Source: an uncultured Roseobacter sp.
Lineage (GTDB): Bacteria; Pseudomonadota; Alphaproteobacteria; Rhodobacterales; Rhodobacteraceae
Direction: 5' to 3'
Length of the DNA stretch: 64,000 bases
NCBI RefSeq assembly: GCF_947499265.1
Contig: NZ_CANMNK010000001.1
Coordinates: 147,001-211,000 of the forward strand
This document shows positions 1-9,667 of this stretch, in pieces (within the stretch, counting starts at the first letter, position 1; each line of letters starts with the position of its first letter). Made by a program: the position numbers and the translations under genes. The notes below the pieces were generated by a model. It saw nothing but the letters and a program-made list of their open reading frames with translations, had not been told where the DNA came from and ran no database searches.

Positions 1-773
1 GCCGTGCCCCGGTGCAACCGCTGGAACATCATGTCGGGATCGTCCAGCCATTCGGTATGGATCTCTTCGATGGCGTGATCTGTCGCCGTCGCCCCCATGG
101 CTTTAAAAAACGCGCGGCGCTGGCGCAGGGCGCTCAGGTACCCCGGAAAGCTGCCGGTATCCGTCCCGGTCAGGACACCGAGTGTCTCGACATTGCGCAG
201 AAAAGCGGGATCGGCAGGGTCAAGCACACCATCAGGCCGGAAGGTTGGAATGATCCGCCCGGACCACTCGCCATCAGCAATGGCTTGATGATGCGATAGA
301 TCGTCCAGCGCACCATCTGTTGTTGCCAGAACCTCGATGCCAAAGCGGTCAAACAGGGCACGCGGTCGAAACGCGGGCTGCGCCAGCTTTTCCGCGATCT
401 GGTCATAGACCTGATCCGCTGTCGCTTCGGACAATTTCGTGTTGATCCCCAATGTCCGTGTGAGCACATAGCGCATCCAGAAATGCGACGGCGTGCCCAG
501 AAACAGATGCCAATGCCGCGCGAAAAGTCGAAAAATGCTGCGCGGCTCGGCAGTCTGTCCCGGGACCCCAATGCCCAGATCCGCAAGGGATACGCCCTGC
601 GAGTAGAGCATGCGAAAGACGTAGTGATCGGGCACAACCAACAACGCCGCGGGATCCGGAAAAGCGGCATCGGTTGCGAACCACGCCGGATCACAATGAC
701 CATGTGGCGATACCATGGGCAAATCGCGGATGTCGTCGTAAAGCGACCCCGCCGCTCCGGTTAATTCATGCAC
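1..773 (-). CDS. uxaC: Uronate isomerase (glucuronate isomerase), 3' truncated by window edge
   Basis: Cytoplasmic isomerase for the first step of hexuronate breakdown (D-glucuronate to D-fructuronate, or D-galacturonate to D-tagaturonate). Only the first 257 codons are in the window; the family is about 470 residues, so the rest lies beyond the left edge. Translating the minus strand gives the N-terminal metal-binding HGH at residues 24-26 (context VSPHGHCDPAWF), then PDHYVFRMLYSQG and RPRALFDRFGIEVLATT, all typical of UxaC. The start is taken as GTG at 773 because AGGAG lies eight bases upstream; an in-frame GTG at 782 is the alternative. It is divergent from the oxidoreductase-uxuA operon, 118 bp away, and belongs to the same pathway. 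The family assignment is firm. Glucuronate as the substrate is inferred from uxuA. Confidence 0.9.
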   Translation of the reverse strand, partial: MHELTGAAGSLYDDIRDLPMVSPHGHCDPAWFATDAAFPDPAALLVVPDHYVFRMLYSQGVSLADLGIGVPGQTAEPRSIFRLFARHWHLFLGTPSHFWMRYVLTRTLGINTKLSEATADQVYDQIAEKLAQPAFRPRALFDRFGIEVLATTDGALDDLSHHQAIADGEWSGRIIPTFRPDGVLDPADPAFLRNVETLGVLTGTDTGSFPGYLSALRQRRAFFKAMGATATDHAIEEIHTEWLDDPDMMFQRLHRGT

Positions 774-891
774 GGCGACCACTCCTGAATGCCCCTGTTT
801 TGCGGGACGATATCATGATTTTCAAGGCGCGCATCTTTTGCTTGGCCTGACGCGCGTTTCCTGTAAATCTCCGCCCAAATTGGGGGTGGAT

Positions 892-1929
892 ATGAAAATT
901 GCGTTGATCGGCTTGGGCATGGTTGCGGATACGCATCTTGCGGCGATCAAACACTCCGAAATGGCTCTGCAACTGGCCGGTGTGATGGGCCGGGATCGGC
1001 ATCGTACCGCCGAATTCGCCGCCAAAGCAACGGATATGATGGGGCATCGCGTACCCGTTTTCGCCTCAGTCGAAGAGATCACCGCAGAGGATGATATTGA
1101 TTTCGCCCTCATCGCGACGCCGCCCGATGCGCGGAAATCGCTGGTGGACATTCTGACGGCAGCAAAGAAGCCGATCCTGATGGAAAAACCCATCGAACGG
1201 ACCCTGCCCGCCGCCCGCGCAATTGTCGAACAATGCGCAGCCCGGCATGTTACCCTGGGCATCGTTTTCCAGCACCGCGCCCGGGAAGCCTCCCGCGCGC
1301 TGAAAAAGGTGCTGAATGCCGAAGCGCTCGGGCAAATCGCAACGGTGGACATTCGCGTGCCGTGGTGGCGCGACCAGTCCTACTACGCGGCACCCGGACG
1401 CGGCACCTATGCGCGGGACGGCGGTGGGGTGATGATCAATCAGGCCATACATACCCTTGATCTTGCCCTCTGGCTGTTGGGACCGATCCGAACGGTTCAG
1501 GCGATGATGCGCACGACCCCCCTGCATCAGCTGGAAGCCGAAGACTGGACCGGTGCGGTGTTTGAAATGGAAAACGGTGCGGTGGGGACGTTGATGGCAA
1601 CCACCGCGGCCTTTCCCGGTGACGCTGAAAGCATCAGCATCCAAGGCAGCAAAGCCGCCGCCCATCTGGCGTCCGGTGTTTTGACACTCACCCATCTGGA
1701 CGGGCAGGTTGAGACCTTTGGCGCGGCGGCCAGCACCGGCGGCGGAGCTGACCCGATGGCTTTCACCCACGAATGGCATCAGTCGGTGATCGAAGATTTC
1801 GCACAAGCGCTCACAACCAATCGCCCGCCCCTCGCAACCGGTGCCAGCGCGCTGATGGCGCATTGCGTGATCGATGCCATGGAACGCGCCAATAGATCCG
1901 GTTCCGCAACACAGGTAGCCTCCGCATGA
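892..1929 (+). CDS. Gfo/Idh/MocA family NAD(P)-dependent oxidoreductase (first of three)
   Basis: A 345-residue cytoplasmic sugar-type dehydrogenase. Residues 1-120 form a Rossmann domain with a GLGMVADTH nucleotide-binding turn near residue 7 and the family EKP motif at 98-100. The C-terminal alpha/beta domain carries the substrate-site motif GGGVMINQAIHTLD with His187. The start is ATG at 892, with GGGGGTGGA just upstream; an earlier in-frame start at 838 has no good ribosome site. It is the first gene of an operon with two more Gfo/Idh/MocA proteins and uxuA, and its stop overlaps the next start as ATGA. Its substrate cannot be read from sequence. Context suggests a uronate or a derivative, perhaps the fructuronate-to-mannonate reduction, since no UxuB is present here. 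Confidence 0.85.
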   Translation: MKIALIGLGMVADTHLAAIKHSEMALQLAGVMGRDRHRTAEFAAKATDMMGHRVPVFASVEEITAEDDIDFALIATPPDARKSLVDILTAAKKPILMEKPIERTLPAARAIVEQCAARHVTLGIVFQHRAREASRALKKVLNAEALGQIATVDIRVPWWRDQSYYAAPGRGTYARDGGGVMINQAIHTLDLALWLLGPIRTVQAMMRTTPLHQLEAEDWTGAVFEMENGAVGTLMATTAAFPGDAESISIQGSKAAAHLASGVLTLTHLDGQVETFGAAASTGGGADPMAFTHEWHQSVIEDFAQALTTNRPPLATGASALMAHCVIDAMERANRSGSATQVASA

Positions 1930-2933
1930 CCCTCTCTTTTGTCGCCCTCGGCCTCGATCACCGACACATCTATGGCATGACGCAGAACATGCTGGACATC
2001 GGCGCGACATGTCTGGGTTACTGGACCGATGGCACGCCGGAAACGCTGTCTGGTTTTGCCAAGCGTTTTCCCAATCTTCCCCGATTTGACAAGGTGGAGG
2101 ATGCATTGGCCTGCGGTGCGCGGCTTGCACTTATCTCTGCCATCCCGGCGGACCGCGCCGATCTTGCGACGCGTGCCATGCGGCAAGGCATGGACGTCAT
2201 GACCGACAAACCCGGCTGCACCACCCGCGCGCAACTGGAGGAAATCAAACGCTGCGTGGCGGACACCGGGCGGATCTGGTCGATCAATTTCTCCGAAAGG
2301 TTCGAGGTGCCGGCGGTCACGCGCGCGTCCGATCTGGTGGCCGATGGTGCCATTGGCCGGGTCGTACACACCGCCGGGTTGGGTCCCCATCGTTTGAACC
2401 GAGGGACACGACCGCCCTGGTTCTTTGAACGGGATCAATACGGCGGCATTCTGACCGATATCGCGTCTCACCAGATTGACCAGTTCCTGCATTTCACCGG
2501 GTCAGACACTGCGGAAATCACCAACGCCTTCGTGGCCAATCACGCGAACCCGCAGGATGTGGGGCTGCAGGACTTCGGCGAATTGTCCCTGCGCAGCGCC
2601 AAGGTTACGGGCTACATCCGGGTCGATTGGTACACGCCGGATGGCCTGCCGACCTGGGGCGATGGGCGCCTGACAATCCTCGGGACCGAAGGCTATATCG
2701 AGCTACGCAAATACGTGGACGTGGGTGGGGCGGCGGGCACCGATCATCTGGTGCTGGTCAACGGCGACAGATGCGAGAAGATCGACGCGAGCGATGCAGG
2801 CCTGCCCTACTTTGAGCGGCTCGCTTATGACATCGAACACCGCTCCGCGACCGCGATGACGCAGGAACATTGCTTCACGGTGATGGAATTGGCTTTGCGG
2901 GCACAAGAGATCGCAGAACAGGGTGCCGCATGA
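1926..2933 (+). CDS. Gfo/Idh/MocA family oxidoreductase (second of three)
   Basis: A 335-residue member of the same superfamily as its neighbours but clearly divergent from them. The N-terminal turn is unusual (VALGLDHRHIYGM instead of the classical GxGxxG), so cofactor binding may differ. The family Lys-Pro pair is DKP at residues 94-96 in place of EKP. The active-site helix is YGGILTDIASHQIDQF, with a His in the expected place. It overlaps the gene before it by ATGA and the gene after it in the same way, so the three oxidoreductases are translationally coupled. This branch of the superfamily is often annotated only as a predicted dehydrogenase. A role in uronate or related sugar-acid conversion is inferred from the operon alone. 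Confidence 0.8.
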   Translation: MTLSFVALGLDHRHIYGMTQNMLDIGATCLGYWTDGTPETLSGFAKRFPNLPRFDKVEDALACGARLALISAIPADRADLATRAMRQGMDVMTDKPGCTTRAQLEEIKRCVADTGRIWSINFSERFEVPAVTRASDLVADGAIGRVVHTAGLGPHRLNRGTRPPWFFERDQYGGILTDIASHQIDQFLHFTGSDTAEITNAFVANHANPQDVGLQDFGELSLRSAKVTGYIRVDWYTPDGLPTWGDGRLTILGTEGYIELRKYVDVGGAAGTDHLVLVNGDRCEKIDASDAGLPYFERLAYDIEHRSATAMTQEHCFTVMELALRAQEIAEQGAA

Positions 2934-3982
2934 TCCGCGTGGCAATCCTGGGCGCAGGGATCGGGCGCGAGCATCTTGCTGCGTACCGCAAGCTGCCGGA
3001 TGCCTTCCACGTTGCCATGATCGTGGATCAGGATCGCGCGCGTGCCGAAAATCTGCGCGACACAGATGACTTTGTGGTTGCACCGGACGTGAAGACAGCG
3101 CTGGACAACCCGGAAATCGATGTCATCGATATCTGCCTGCCACCGCATCTGCATGTACCGGTGGCGCTTAAGGCCCTGACCGCGGGCAAACATGTGATTT
3201 GCGAAAAACCACTCGCCACGTCGATGTCGGACGTCGACAAGATCCGGCAGGCCGCGGCGGAAAACAGCAAAGAGGTGTTCCCGGTTTTTCAGTATCGGTG
3301 GGGCCCGGCGCTGGCACAGTTGCGGGGTCTGATCGCCGCAGGTCTTGCCGGCAAACCGCAGGTGGCTGCGATTGAAACGCACTGGTCCCGGGGCGCGGAC
3401 TACTACGCGGTCCCCTGGCGCGGAACCTGGGCGGGTGAACAAGGCGGCGCGGTCTTGGGGCACGCCATCCATAATCACGATCTGATGACGCATTTCATGG
3501 GACCTGTCGCCGCGCTTTCGGCGATGGTTGCGACACGTGTGAACCCCATCGAAACCGAAGATTGCGCCGCGATCAGCTTTCAAATGGCCAATGGTGCGCT
3601 CTGCACCAGCAGCATCACCCTGGGGGCGGCGACGGACGAAACGCGCATCCGTCTGGTTTTTGAGGAGCTCACCGCGACCTCCGCATCCGAGCCCTACGCC
3701 CCCGGTGCCGGGCACTGGACCTTCACGGCGCGGGACGCGGCAGATCAGCCAAGAGTTGATGCGCTGCTTGTCCAGCTGGCCGATGAATCTGTCGGTTTTG
3801 AAGGGTTTTTGGCGGCCATTTCTGACACACTGGCAGAGCAGGAAAGCAATGCGGTCACACTTGAGGAAGGCGCCGCCTCTGTTGAACTGGTCACAGCGAT
3901 TTATGACGCCGCCCGCAGCGGTCACCGCGTGCATCTGCCGCTGGCAAAAACGCACCCACTCTATGAAGGATGGCAGCCATGA
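2930..3982 (+). CDS. Gfo/Idh/MocA family oxidoreductase (third of three)
   Basis: A 350-residue oxidoreductase with a standard N-terminal nucleotide-binding turn (VAILGAGIGREHL, residues 4-16), EKP at 92-94 and a QGGAVLGHAIHNHD active-site segment in the C-terminal domain. The start is ATG at 2930, giving an ATGA overlap with the previous stop; a longer reading from 2870 would lie inside the upstream gene and lacks homology there. The 3' end overlaps the start of uxuA by four bases. It shares only superfamily motifs with the two genes before it, so the trio does not look like a recent tandem duplication. Substrate unknown; a uronate-pathway step is the inference. Confidence 0.85.
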   Translation: MIRVAILGAGIGREHLAAYRKLPDAFHVAMIVDQDRARAENLRDTDDFVVAPDVKTALDNPEIDVIDICLPPHLHVPVALKALTAGKHVICEKPLATSMSDVDKIRQAAAENSKEVFPVFQYRWGPALAQLRGLIAAGLAGKPQVAAIETHWSRGADYYAVPWRGTWAGEQGGAVLGHAIHNHDLMTHFMGPVAALSAMVATRVNPIETEDCAAISFQMANGALCTSSITLGAATDETRIRLVFEELTATSASEPYAPGAGHWTFTARDAADQPRVDALLVQLADESVGFEGFLAAISDTLAEQESNAVTLEEGAASVELVTAIYDAARSGHRVHLPLAKTHPLYEGWQP

Positions 3983-5160
3983 AACAGTGTTGGCGCTGGT
4001 TCGGACCACATGACAAAGTGGCCCTGGAGGACCTGCATCAAGTGGGCGTCGAAGGGATCGTCAGCGCCCTGCATCACATCCTGCCGGGTGACGTCTGGTC
4101 CGATGAGGAGATCACGCGCCGCCAATCCCTGCTGACAGACGCGGGTTTCAACTGGGACGTGGTGGAGAGCCTGCCGGTGTCCGAGGTCATAAAGACCCAA
4201 AGCGCGGGGATGGCGGAGCATCTGGGTGCCTATAAAACCAGTCTGGAAGCGCTGGCGCGACACGGTATCAAAACGGTCTGCTACAATTTCATGCCAATCC
4301 TTGACTGGACCCGCACCAGTCTGCGCGCCCCACAACCGCATGGTGGCACCGCGATGCTGTTTAGCCTGATGGATTTCGCCGCCTTTGATTTGCACATCCT
4401 GGCACGCCCAAACGCCCACGACGATTACTCCGCAGATCAACGCCAGACGGCGCGCGAACTATACCAAAACATGAGCGATGACGAGCGCCTGGCGCTGCAA
4501 CAGAACGTCATCGCGGGGCTGCCCGGCGCCAATGATACATGGTCGCTGGCCGATATCTCTGCGCTGCTGGAGACCTACGCTGGCATTAACCCGGACAGGC
4601 TGCGCGCCAATCTGATCGATTTCCTGTCTGAGGTTGCGCCCGTTGCCGAACGCCTTGGTATGCGGCTCTGCTGCCACCCGGATGATCCGCCCTTCGGCCT
4701 GCTGGGGTTGCCGCGCGTGATGTCCAACACGCAAGACTATGCGCATGTGCTGGACGCCGTGGACCTGCCCGCCAATGGCGCCACGCTTTGCACCGGATCA
4801 TTGGGTGTCAGCGCGGATTTCGATGCGGCAGGTTTTGTGGACCGGCTCGGACCGCGCATTCACTTTGCCCATCTGCGCAATACGAAACGGCTGACCAGCG
4901 GCGACCCGACCCGCCCGGACTTTTTCGAGGCCGCCCATCTGGAAGGGGATACCGATATGGTGGCCGCCATCCGGGCGCTGATGGCAGAGGAAAAGCGCCG
5001 CGCCGCGGCGGGTCGGACCGACTGGCAAATACCGATGCGGCCCGATCACGGTCAGGAGCTGCTCTATGACCGGGAAGCAGACAGCATGCCAGGATACCCG
5101 CTGATTGGTCGGATGCGCGGTCTGGCCGAGTTACGCGGTATCATGGCCGCCTGCGCTTGA
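3979..5160 (+). CDS. uxuA: Mannonate dehydratase
   Basis: UxuA dehydrates D-mannonate to 2-keto-3-deoxy-D-gluconate, a cytoplasmic, metal-dependent step. The 393-residue product matches the family length (394 in E. coli) and is recognisable along its whole length: WRWFGPHDKVALEDL at the start, VGVEGIVSALHHI, VCYNFMPILDWTRT, CCHPDDPPFGLLGLPR, CTGSLGVSAD, RIHFAHLRNT and MRPDHGQELL. The start is ATG at 3979 because GAAGG sits nine bases upstream; ATG at 3970 has that motif directly adjacent, which is too close. It is the last gene of the overlapping oxidoreductase operon and is followed by a hairpin at 5160-5179. With UxaC it brackets the pathway, but the reductase between them (UxuB) is not present. 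Confidence 0.95.
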   Translation: MKQCWRWFGPHDKVALEDLHQVGVEGIVSALHHILPGDVWSDEEITRRQSLLTDAGFNWDVVESLPVSEVIKTQSAGMAEHLGAYKTSLEALARHGIKTVCYNFMPILDWTRTSLRAPQPHGGTAMLFSLMDFAAFDLHILARPNAHDDYSADQRQTARELYQNMSDDERLALQQNVIAGLPGANDTWSLADISALLETYAGINPDRLRANLIDFLSEVAPVAERLGMRLCCHPDDPPFGLLGLPRVMSNTQDYAHVLDAVDLPANGATLCTGSLGVSADFDAAGFVDRLGPRIHFAHLRNTKRLTSGDPTRPDFFEAAHLEGDTDMVAAIRALMAEEKRRAAAGRTDWQIPMRPDHGQELLYDREADSMPGYPLIGRMRGLAELRGIMAACA

Positions 5161-5179
5161 GGTCGGGCCGCCCCGACCT
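5160..5179. terminator. Hairpin between convergent uxuA and rmuC
   Basis: AGGTCGGG and CCCGACCT form a perfect 8-bp stem with a CCGC loop. It begins at the last base of uxuA and ends just before the rmuC stop, so it could stop transcription from both sides. There is no strong T tract. Confidence 0.6.
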
Positions 5180-5182
5180 AGG

Positions 5183-6421
5183 CTAACTCTCTGGTTTTGC
5201 AAGTGGAACGACGTTGCCCGCCTCATCGGGCGACAGTTCCTCAAAGTCAAAATTATCCAGCCGATGCGCCCGTTTACCCGCTTTGTCGGCGCTGATCTTG
5301 ATCTCTTCGATGTCTTTTGAGGCCTGCGAAAAATGGCGGTCCAGATTGCCGACACGGGTGCCCAAACGATCCACATCTGCGACCAGTTTTGACAGCTCCG
5401 ACCGGATGGCGCCCGCCTGCTCCCGCATGCGTGCATCTTTCAGGATCGCGCGCATCGTATTAAGCGTCGCCATGCAGGTCGTCGGCGACACAATCCAGAC
5501 CCGCGCGTCAAACCCTTTGCGCACCAGATCCGGGAAATTCGCATGTAGTTCCGCATAGACCGCTTCCGACGGTAAAAACATCAGCGCCCCATCCGCTGTT
5601 TCCCCATCAATGATGTACTTATCAGAGATGTCATTGATGTGTTTGGTGACAGCGACCTTCATCTTTGCCACCGCCTCTTTCAGCTCCCAGTCCGTGTCGG
5701 CAACCCGGAGCGCTTCATAGGCCTCTAACGGAAATTTGCTGTCGATGACAATCGGGCCCGGTGGGTTTGGCAGGTGGATCAAACAATCCGCGCGTTTGCC
5801 GTTGCTCAGCGTGTGCTGCAACGCAAAACTGTCCTTTGGCAGGGCCTTGGACACGATGTCATGCAGCTGGATTTCCCCGAAAGCGCCGCGTGTCTGCTTG
5901 TTGCTCAGGATGTCCTGCAGCGACAATACATCGCCGGAGAGCTTGGTGATGTTGTCCTGCGCCTTGTCAATCGCGGCCAGCCGTTCCTGCAATTGCGTGA
6001 GCGATGTGGTGGTTTGCTTGGAAGAGCCGTGCAGCGTTTCCTTCATACGCTCCTGCAAATCAGAGAGGGATCTGGCCGACCGCAGCGCGTTGTCGGCGAG
6101 ACGGTCCTGCATTTGCTGCTGTACGGTCGCCAGCCGGGCTTCAACAGTCTGGATCACCTGTGTCTGCGCGGTCGCCTGTGTGTCCGAAACGGTCTGCAGA
6201 CCTCCACGCAATTGTTCCTGACCCGCCCCCAGCTGCTGAACGTGCTGGCCCAAAACGCCGATCTGCTGTGCCAGTGGCGCGGTCACCTGGGCACTGCGCG
6301 CAGTCGCGCGCACCGCTATGATCAGCAGGCAGATGATCACCAGCAACGCAAGGGCCCCAGCGATGGTCACCATCACCAGCGGGTCGTCCAGAGCATAGGT
6401 TTGTCCAGCAATTTCAATCAT
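5183..6421 (-). CDS. rmuC: RmuC-family DNA recombination protein
   Basis: A 412-residue protein with a single N-terminal membrane helix (about residues 16-38), a long coiled coil (about 45-150) and the RmuC domain, a restriction-endonuclease-like fold, over roughly 170-370. Recognisable segments include [32 protein letters not shown] and [13 protein letters not shown]. In E. coli, RmuC limits recombination between short inverted repeats; the biochemical role is poorly defined. The start overlaps the mutL stop (ATGA), so the two are co-transcribed and translationally coupled, which links the gene with DNA repair. The acidic C-terminal tail after residue 380 is not conserved. Confidence 0.9.
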   Translation of the reverse strand: MIEIAGQTYALDDPLVMVTIAGALALLVIICLLIIAVRATARSAQVTAPLAQQIGVLGQHVQQLGAGQEQLRGGLQTVSDTQATAQTQVIQTVEARLATVQQQMQDRLADNALRSARSLSDLQERMKETLHGSSKQTTTSLTQLQERLAAIDKAQDNITKLSGDVLSLQDILSNKQTRGAFGEIQLHDIVSKALPKDSFALQHTLSNGKRADCLIHLPNPPGPIVIDSKFPLEAYEALRVADTDWELKEAVAKMKVAVTKHINDISDKYIIDGETADGALMFLPSEAVYAELHANFPDLVRKGFDARVWIVSPTTCMATLNTMRAILKDARMREQAGAIRSELSKLVADVDRLGTRVGNLDRHFSQASKDIEEIKISADKAGKRAHRLDNFDFEELSPDEAGNVVPLAKPES

Positions 6422-8238
6422 GTGCGGCCAAACAACCTTTCAATGTCGCTTAGCTTCAGTTCGACATAGGTGGGGCGCCCGTGGTTGCACTGACCAGAAT
6501 GCGGCGTTGCCTCCATCTCGCGCAGCAATGCGTTCATTTCCTCCGCGCGCATCCGACGACCAGACCGGATGGAGCCATGGCAGGCGACCCGACTGAGGAT
6601 GGCCTCGATCCGCGCCTGCAGAGTGTTGCTGCTGTTCTGATCGGAAAGCTCGTCCAGGATATCAAGCACCATGGCTTTGGCATCAATCTGACCCAGAATA
6701 GCCGGGGTTTCGCGTACGGCAATGGCTCCCCCGCCAAATGGTTCAATCCCTAAACCAAATTTCTCCAGGTCCTCCGCAGTGTCCATCAGCCGAGCACAAT
6801 CTCCTGCGGAAAGCTCGACAATCTCGGGGATCAGCAACGCCTGACGGGCGACGCCATTTTCCGCCATTTGTTGTTTCAGTTTCTCGTAGACCAATCGTTC
6901 ATGTGCGGCATGCTGGTCAACGATAACCATGCCATTGGCGGTCTGCGCGATGATGTAATTCTCATGCACCTGCCCGCGCGCAGTGCCCAAAGGATAGTCC
7001 TGATCCTCAACTGGTTCGGGCGCATCCTGAGGTTCCGGGGTTTCAACCCGCCCCCAAACCGGCTTTGTTTCCTGAAAACTCGCGGTCGTCGGCGCCGTCG
7101 GGCGACGGTCCATCTGATAGACGCGCGCACCGGTCGGTTCAGGGGTCATCGCGCCCAATGTGGCGTTGGCAACTGTCGTCGACGCCCGATGTCCGGCCTC
7201 AGCCAGCGCATGGCGCAGCGCCGAGACAATCAGCCCGCGTGCAAGCCCTGGGTCCCGAAACCGCACTTCGGATTTTGCCGGGTGCACGTTCACATCCACA
7301 AGGCTCGGATCGCAATCTATAAAGAGGGCGGCGGCGGGATGCCGGTCCCGGCTGAGGAAATCAAAGTAAGCACCACGCAACGCGCCAACCAGCAGTTTAT
7401 CCCGAACCGGACGCCCGTTCACAAAGAGATATTGCGCCACAGCGGAGCCGCGCGAGTAGGTCGGCAGAGCGGCATAGCCCGTCAGATGCAGGCCTTCGCG
7501 TTCAGCGTCAATCGCTAGCGCGTTCTCCGCAAACTCACGGCCCAGAACCCGCGCTAAACGACCGTGCAGCGCGCTGAACAGATCGCCCTGTTCGGCGTCC
7601 GCGCGGAACACCTCGCGTCCTTGATCGCCGCCCGACACATCGCGCAGGATGAACTGCACGAAGGGTTCGGCCATGGCGAGGCGTTTGACCACATCGCTGA
7701 TGGCCTGAGCCTCGGCACGGTCCGTGCGCAGAAATTTCAATCGCGCAGGTGTGGCGTAAAAGAGATCGCGCAGCGTGACCGTTGTGCCCTTGTTCAGCGC
7801 TGCGGGTTTGCTGGCCGACACTTTGCCGCCCGTGACGAAAATTTCCACGCCCTGCGCACCCTCCGCCCGGCTGGCAATCGTCAATCGCCCAACCGCCCCA
7901 AGCGATGGCAAAGCCTCCCCTCGGAAACCAAAGGTGTGGATGTTCAACAGGTCCGATCCATCGATTTTGGAGGTTGCGTGGCGGGACAAGGCGAGCGGCA
8001 GATCGTCCTCTGTCATGCCGCAGCCGTCGTCCTCGACGCGGATCAAGGTCTTGCCGCCGTCGGCATAGTCTATGGCGACGCGATGTGCGCCTGCGTCGAG
8101 GGCGTTTTCAATCAACTCTTTGGCAGCAGATGCGGGCCGCTCGACCACTTCTCCAGCGGCAATGCGGTTGATCGCCCCTTCGTCCAACTGACGGATAATC
8201 GGGCGCGTATCGCTTATATTGGGGTCGAGAGATGCCAT
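6418..8238 (-). CDS. mutL: DNA mismatch repair protein MutL, endonuclease-type
   Basis: A 606-residue MutL that couples MutS mismatch recognition to strand removal. The N-terminal GHKL ATPase shows [17 protein letters not shown] and GFRGEALPS. The central transducer domain ends with [14 protein letters not shown]. The C-terminal domain carries the metal-binding endonuclease motif DQHA(X)2E(X)4E starting at Asp441, plus ACHGSIR, CNHGRPT and a terminal FGR. This MutL is therefore expected to nick DNA itself, as in bacteria without MutH. A low-complexity Pro/Glu-rich linker of about 70 residues joins the halves. It is transcribed with rmuC, whose ATG overlaps its stop. Confidence 0.97.
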   Translation of the reverse strand: MASLDPNISDTRPIIRQLDEGAINRIAAGEVVERPASAAKELIENALDAGAHRVAIDYADGGKTLIRVEDDGCGMTEDDLPLALSRHATSKIDGSDLLNIHTFGFRGEALPSLGAVGRLTIASRAEGAQGVEIFVTGGKVSASKPAALNKGTTVTLRDLFYATPARLKFLRTDRAEAQAISDVVKRLAMAEPFVQFILRDVSGGDQGREVFRADAEQGDLFSALHGRLARVLGREFAENALAIDAEREGLHLTGYAALPTYSRGSAVAQYLFVNGRPVRDKLLVGALRGAYFDFLSRDRHPAAALFIDCDPSLVDVNVHPAKSEVRFRDPGLARGLIVSALRHALAEAGHRASTTVANATLGAMTPEPTGARVYQMDRRPTAPTTASFQETKPVWGRVETPEPQDAPEPVEDQDYPLGTARGQVHENYIIAQTANGMVIVDQHAAHERLVYEKLKQQMAENGVARQALLIPEIVELSAGDCARLMDTAEDLEKFGLGIEPFGGGAIAVRETPAILGQIDAKAMVLDILDELSDQNSSNTLQARIEAILSRVACHGSIRSGRRMRAEEMNALLREMEATPHSGQCNHGRPTYVELKLSDIERLFGRT

Positions 8239-8355
8239 ACCGCTAAGTCTAGCATGCTCCGGACCGATTCTAAAACCGGATTTGCGTATCAGGATGGTTT
8301 GAAACGGCCCCTACCCGATGGCATCCGCCGTCTCATACCTCAGGCGCAGCTTAGC

Positions 8356-9579
8356 TTAGGAACCCGTTGCGGCACGGTACCATGCCACAATCAAGGCGCG
8401 CTCGTCCTCTTCGATATAGGACAGGTTCGCAGGCGGCATGGCGTGGCTTATGCCTGCCTGCAGATAGATATCGCGCGCCTGCCGCGCGATCTGATATTCC
8501 GTTTCCAGCCGCACACCCTTCGGCGCCCAATGCAGCCCGTCCCAAACCGGTTCCTCGGCGTGGCACATCGAGCACCGGCCCAGAACGATGTCCTGCACAT
8601 CTTCAAACCCTTCCGCTTGCACGAAACGCAGATCTGCGCCCTGCGCTGTCTCCGGTTCCTCCCCCCGGTGCAGCGGCGCTGTCGACAACCACGTGATGAG
8701 GATGAAAATCAGCGCGGTCACCGCCCATGTCCAATGCGGATTTCCGGTGCGCGCATGCAGTGAGTTGAAATAATGCCGGATCGTGACGCCCATCAAAAAC
8801 ACCAGACTGGCAATCAGCCATGTGTTTTCCGTGGCGAAAGACAGCGGATAATGGTTGCTGAGCATCAGGAAAATGACGGGTAGCGTCAGGTAATTGTTGT
8901 GTGTGCTGCGCTGCTTGGCGATCTTACCGTATTTTGCATCCGGTGTTCGGCCCGCAATCAGATCGGCAACAACGATCTTCTGGTTGGGGATGATGATCCT
9001 GAAGACATTCGCCGACATGATCGTCGCCGTGAAGGCGCCCAGATGCAGCATGGCCGCGCGCCCGGAAAACACCGCCGTATAAAACCATGACATGCCGACC
9101 AAAACACCAAACAGCGCCACCATCAGCGCAGTCTGGTTCGCGTCCACAAAAACCCGGCACAGCTGGTTGTAAGCGACCCAGCCAAAGGCGAGTGATGCCA
9201 GCGAGATCCCTACCGCCTGCCAGACAGCTAGATCGGCCACCGCCGGATCAATCAGGTAGAATTCCGCGCCGAGGTAGTAGACGAGAACCAGCAGAGCAAA
9301 GCCGCTGAGCCAGGTGGCATAGCTTTCCCATTTGAACCACACGAGATCACCGGGCATCTGATCAGGCGCGACGAGGTATTTCTGGATGTGGTAGAAACCA
9401 CCCCCGTGGACCTGCCATTCCTCGCCATCGGCACCGCTGGCCAGATTGCGATCCCGGTGCAGCCCCAGATCCAACGCGATGAAATAGAAAGAAGAGCCGA
9501 TCCAGGCGATGCCCGTGATCACATGCAGCCACCTGACCGCAAATTCGATCCACGCGCCCATCACGGCAAAATCATACAT
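8356..9579 (-). CDS. puuD: Membrane-bound urate hydroxylase with C-terminal cytochrome c domain
   Basis: PuuD oxidises urate to 5-hydroxyisourate. Unlike soluble uricase, it is an integral membrane protein that passes electrons to its own cytochrome c domain rather than forming peroxide. The 407-residue protein has eight or so hydrophobic helices (for example RWLHVITGIAWIGSSFYFIA at the start and LTLPVIFLMLSNHYPLSFA near residue 230). A haem-binding CSMCH follows at residues 336-340, and a late Met in the segment SHAMPPAN could be the distal ligand. The start is ATG at 9579. It is the 3'-most gene of the urate cluster, downstream of the NCS2 permease. The cluster has no separate uricase, consistent with PuuD filling that step. 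Confidence 0.93.
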   Translation of the reverse strand: MYDFAVMGAWIEFAVRWLHVITGIAWIGSSFYFIALDLGLHRDRNLASGADGEEWQVHGGGFYHIQKYLVAPDQMPGDLVWFKWESYATWLSGFALLVLVYYLGAEFYLIDPAVADLAVWQAVGISLASLAFGWVAYNQLCRVFVDANQTALMVALFGVLVGMSWFYTAVFSGRAAMLHLGAFTATIMSANVFRIIIPNQKIVVADLIAGRTPDAKYGKIAKQRSTHNNYLTLPVIFLMLSNHYPLSFATENTWLIASLVFLMGVTIRHYFNSLHARTGNPHWTWAVTALIFILITWLSTAPLHRGEEPETAQGADLRFVQAEGFEDVQDIVLGRCSMCHAEEPVWDGLHWAPKGVRLETEYQIARQARDIYLQAGISHAMPPANLSYIEEDERALIVAWYRAATGS

Positions 9580-9667
9580 CTTTCAGGTCCTGCGTTGGGT
9601 CCGCCATAGGGACAAAACTGCCATGGCGCCCGGCGCGCCATAGCCCATAAATCTGCGCTCGCGGCGA

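Noticed and set aside
1066-2130. A 354-codon minus-strand frame opposite the first Gfo/Idh/MocA gene
   Set aside because: Same reason: overlaps conserved genes, with no ribosome site or domain.
2825-4009. A 394-codon minus-strand frame opposite the third Gfo/Idh/MocA gene
   Set aside because: Shadow of the overlapping operon; the plus-strand genes overlap by ATGA and carry clear motifs.
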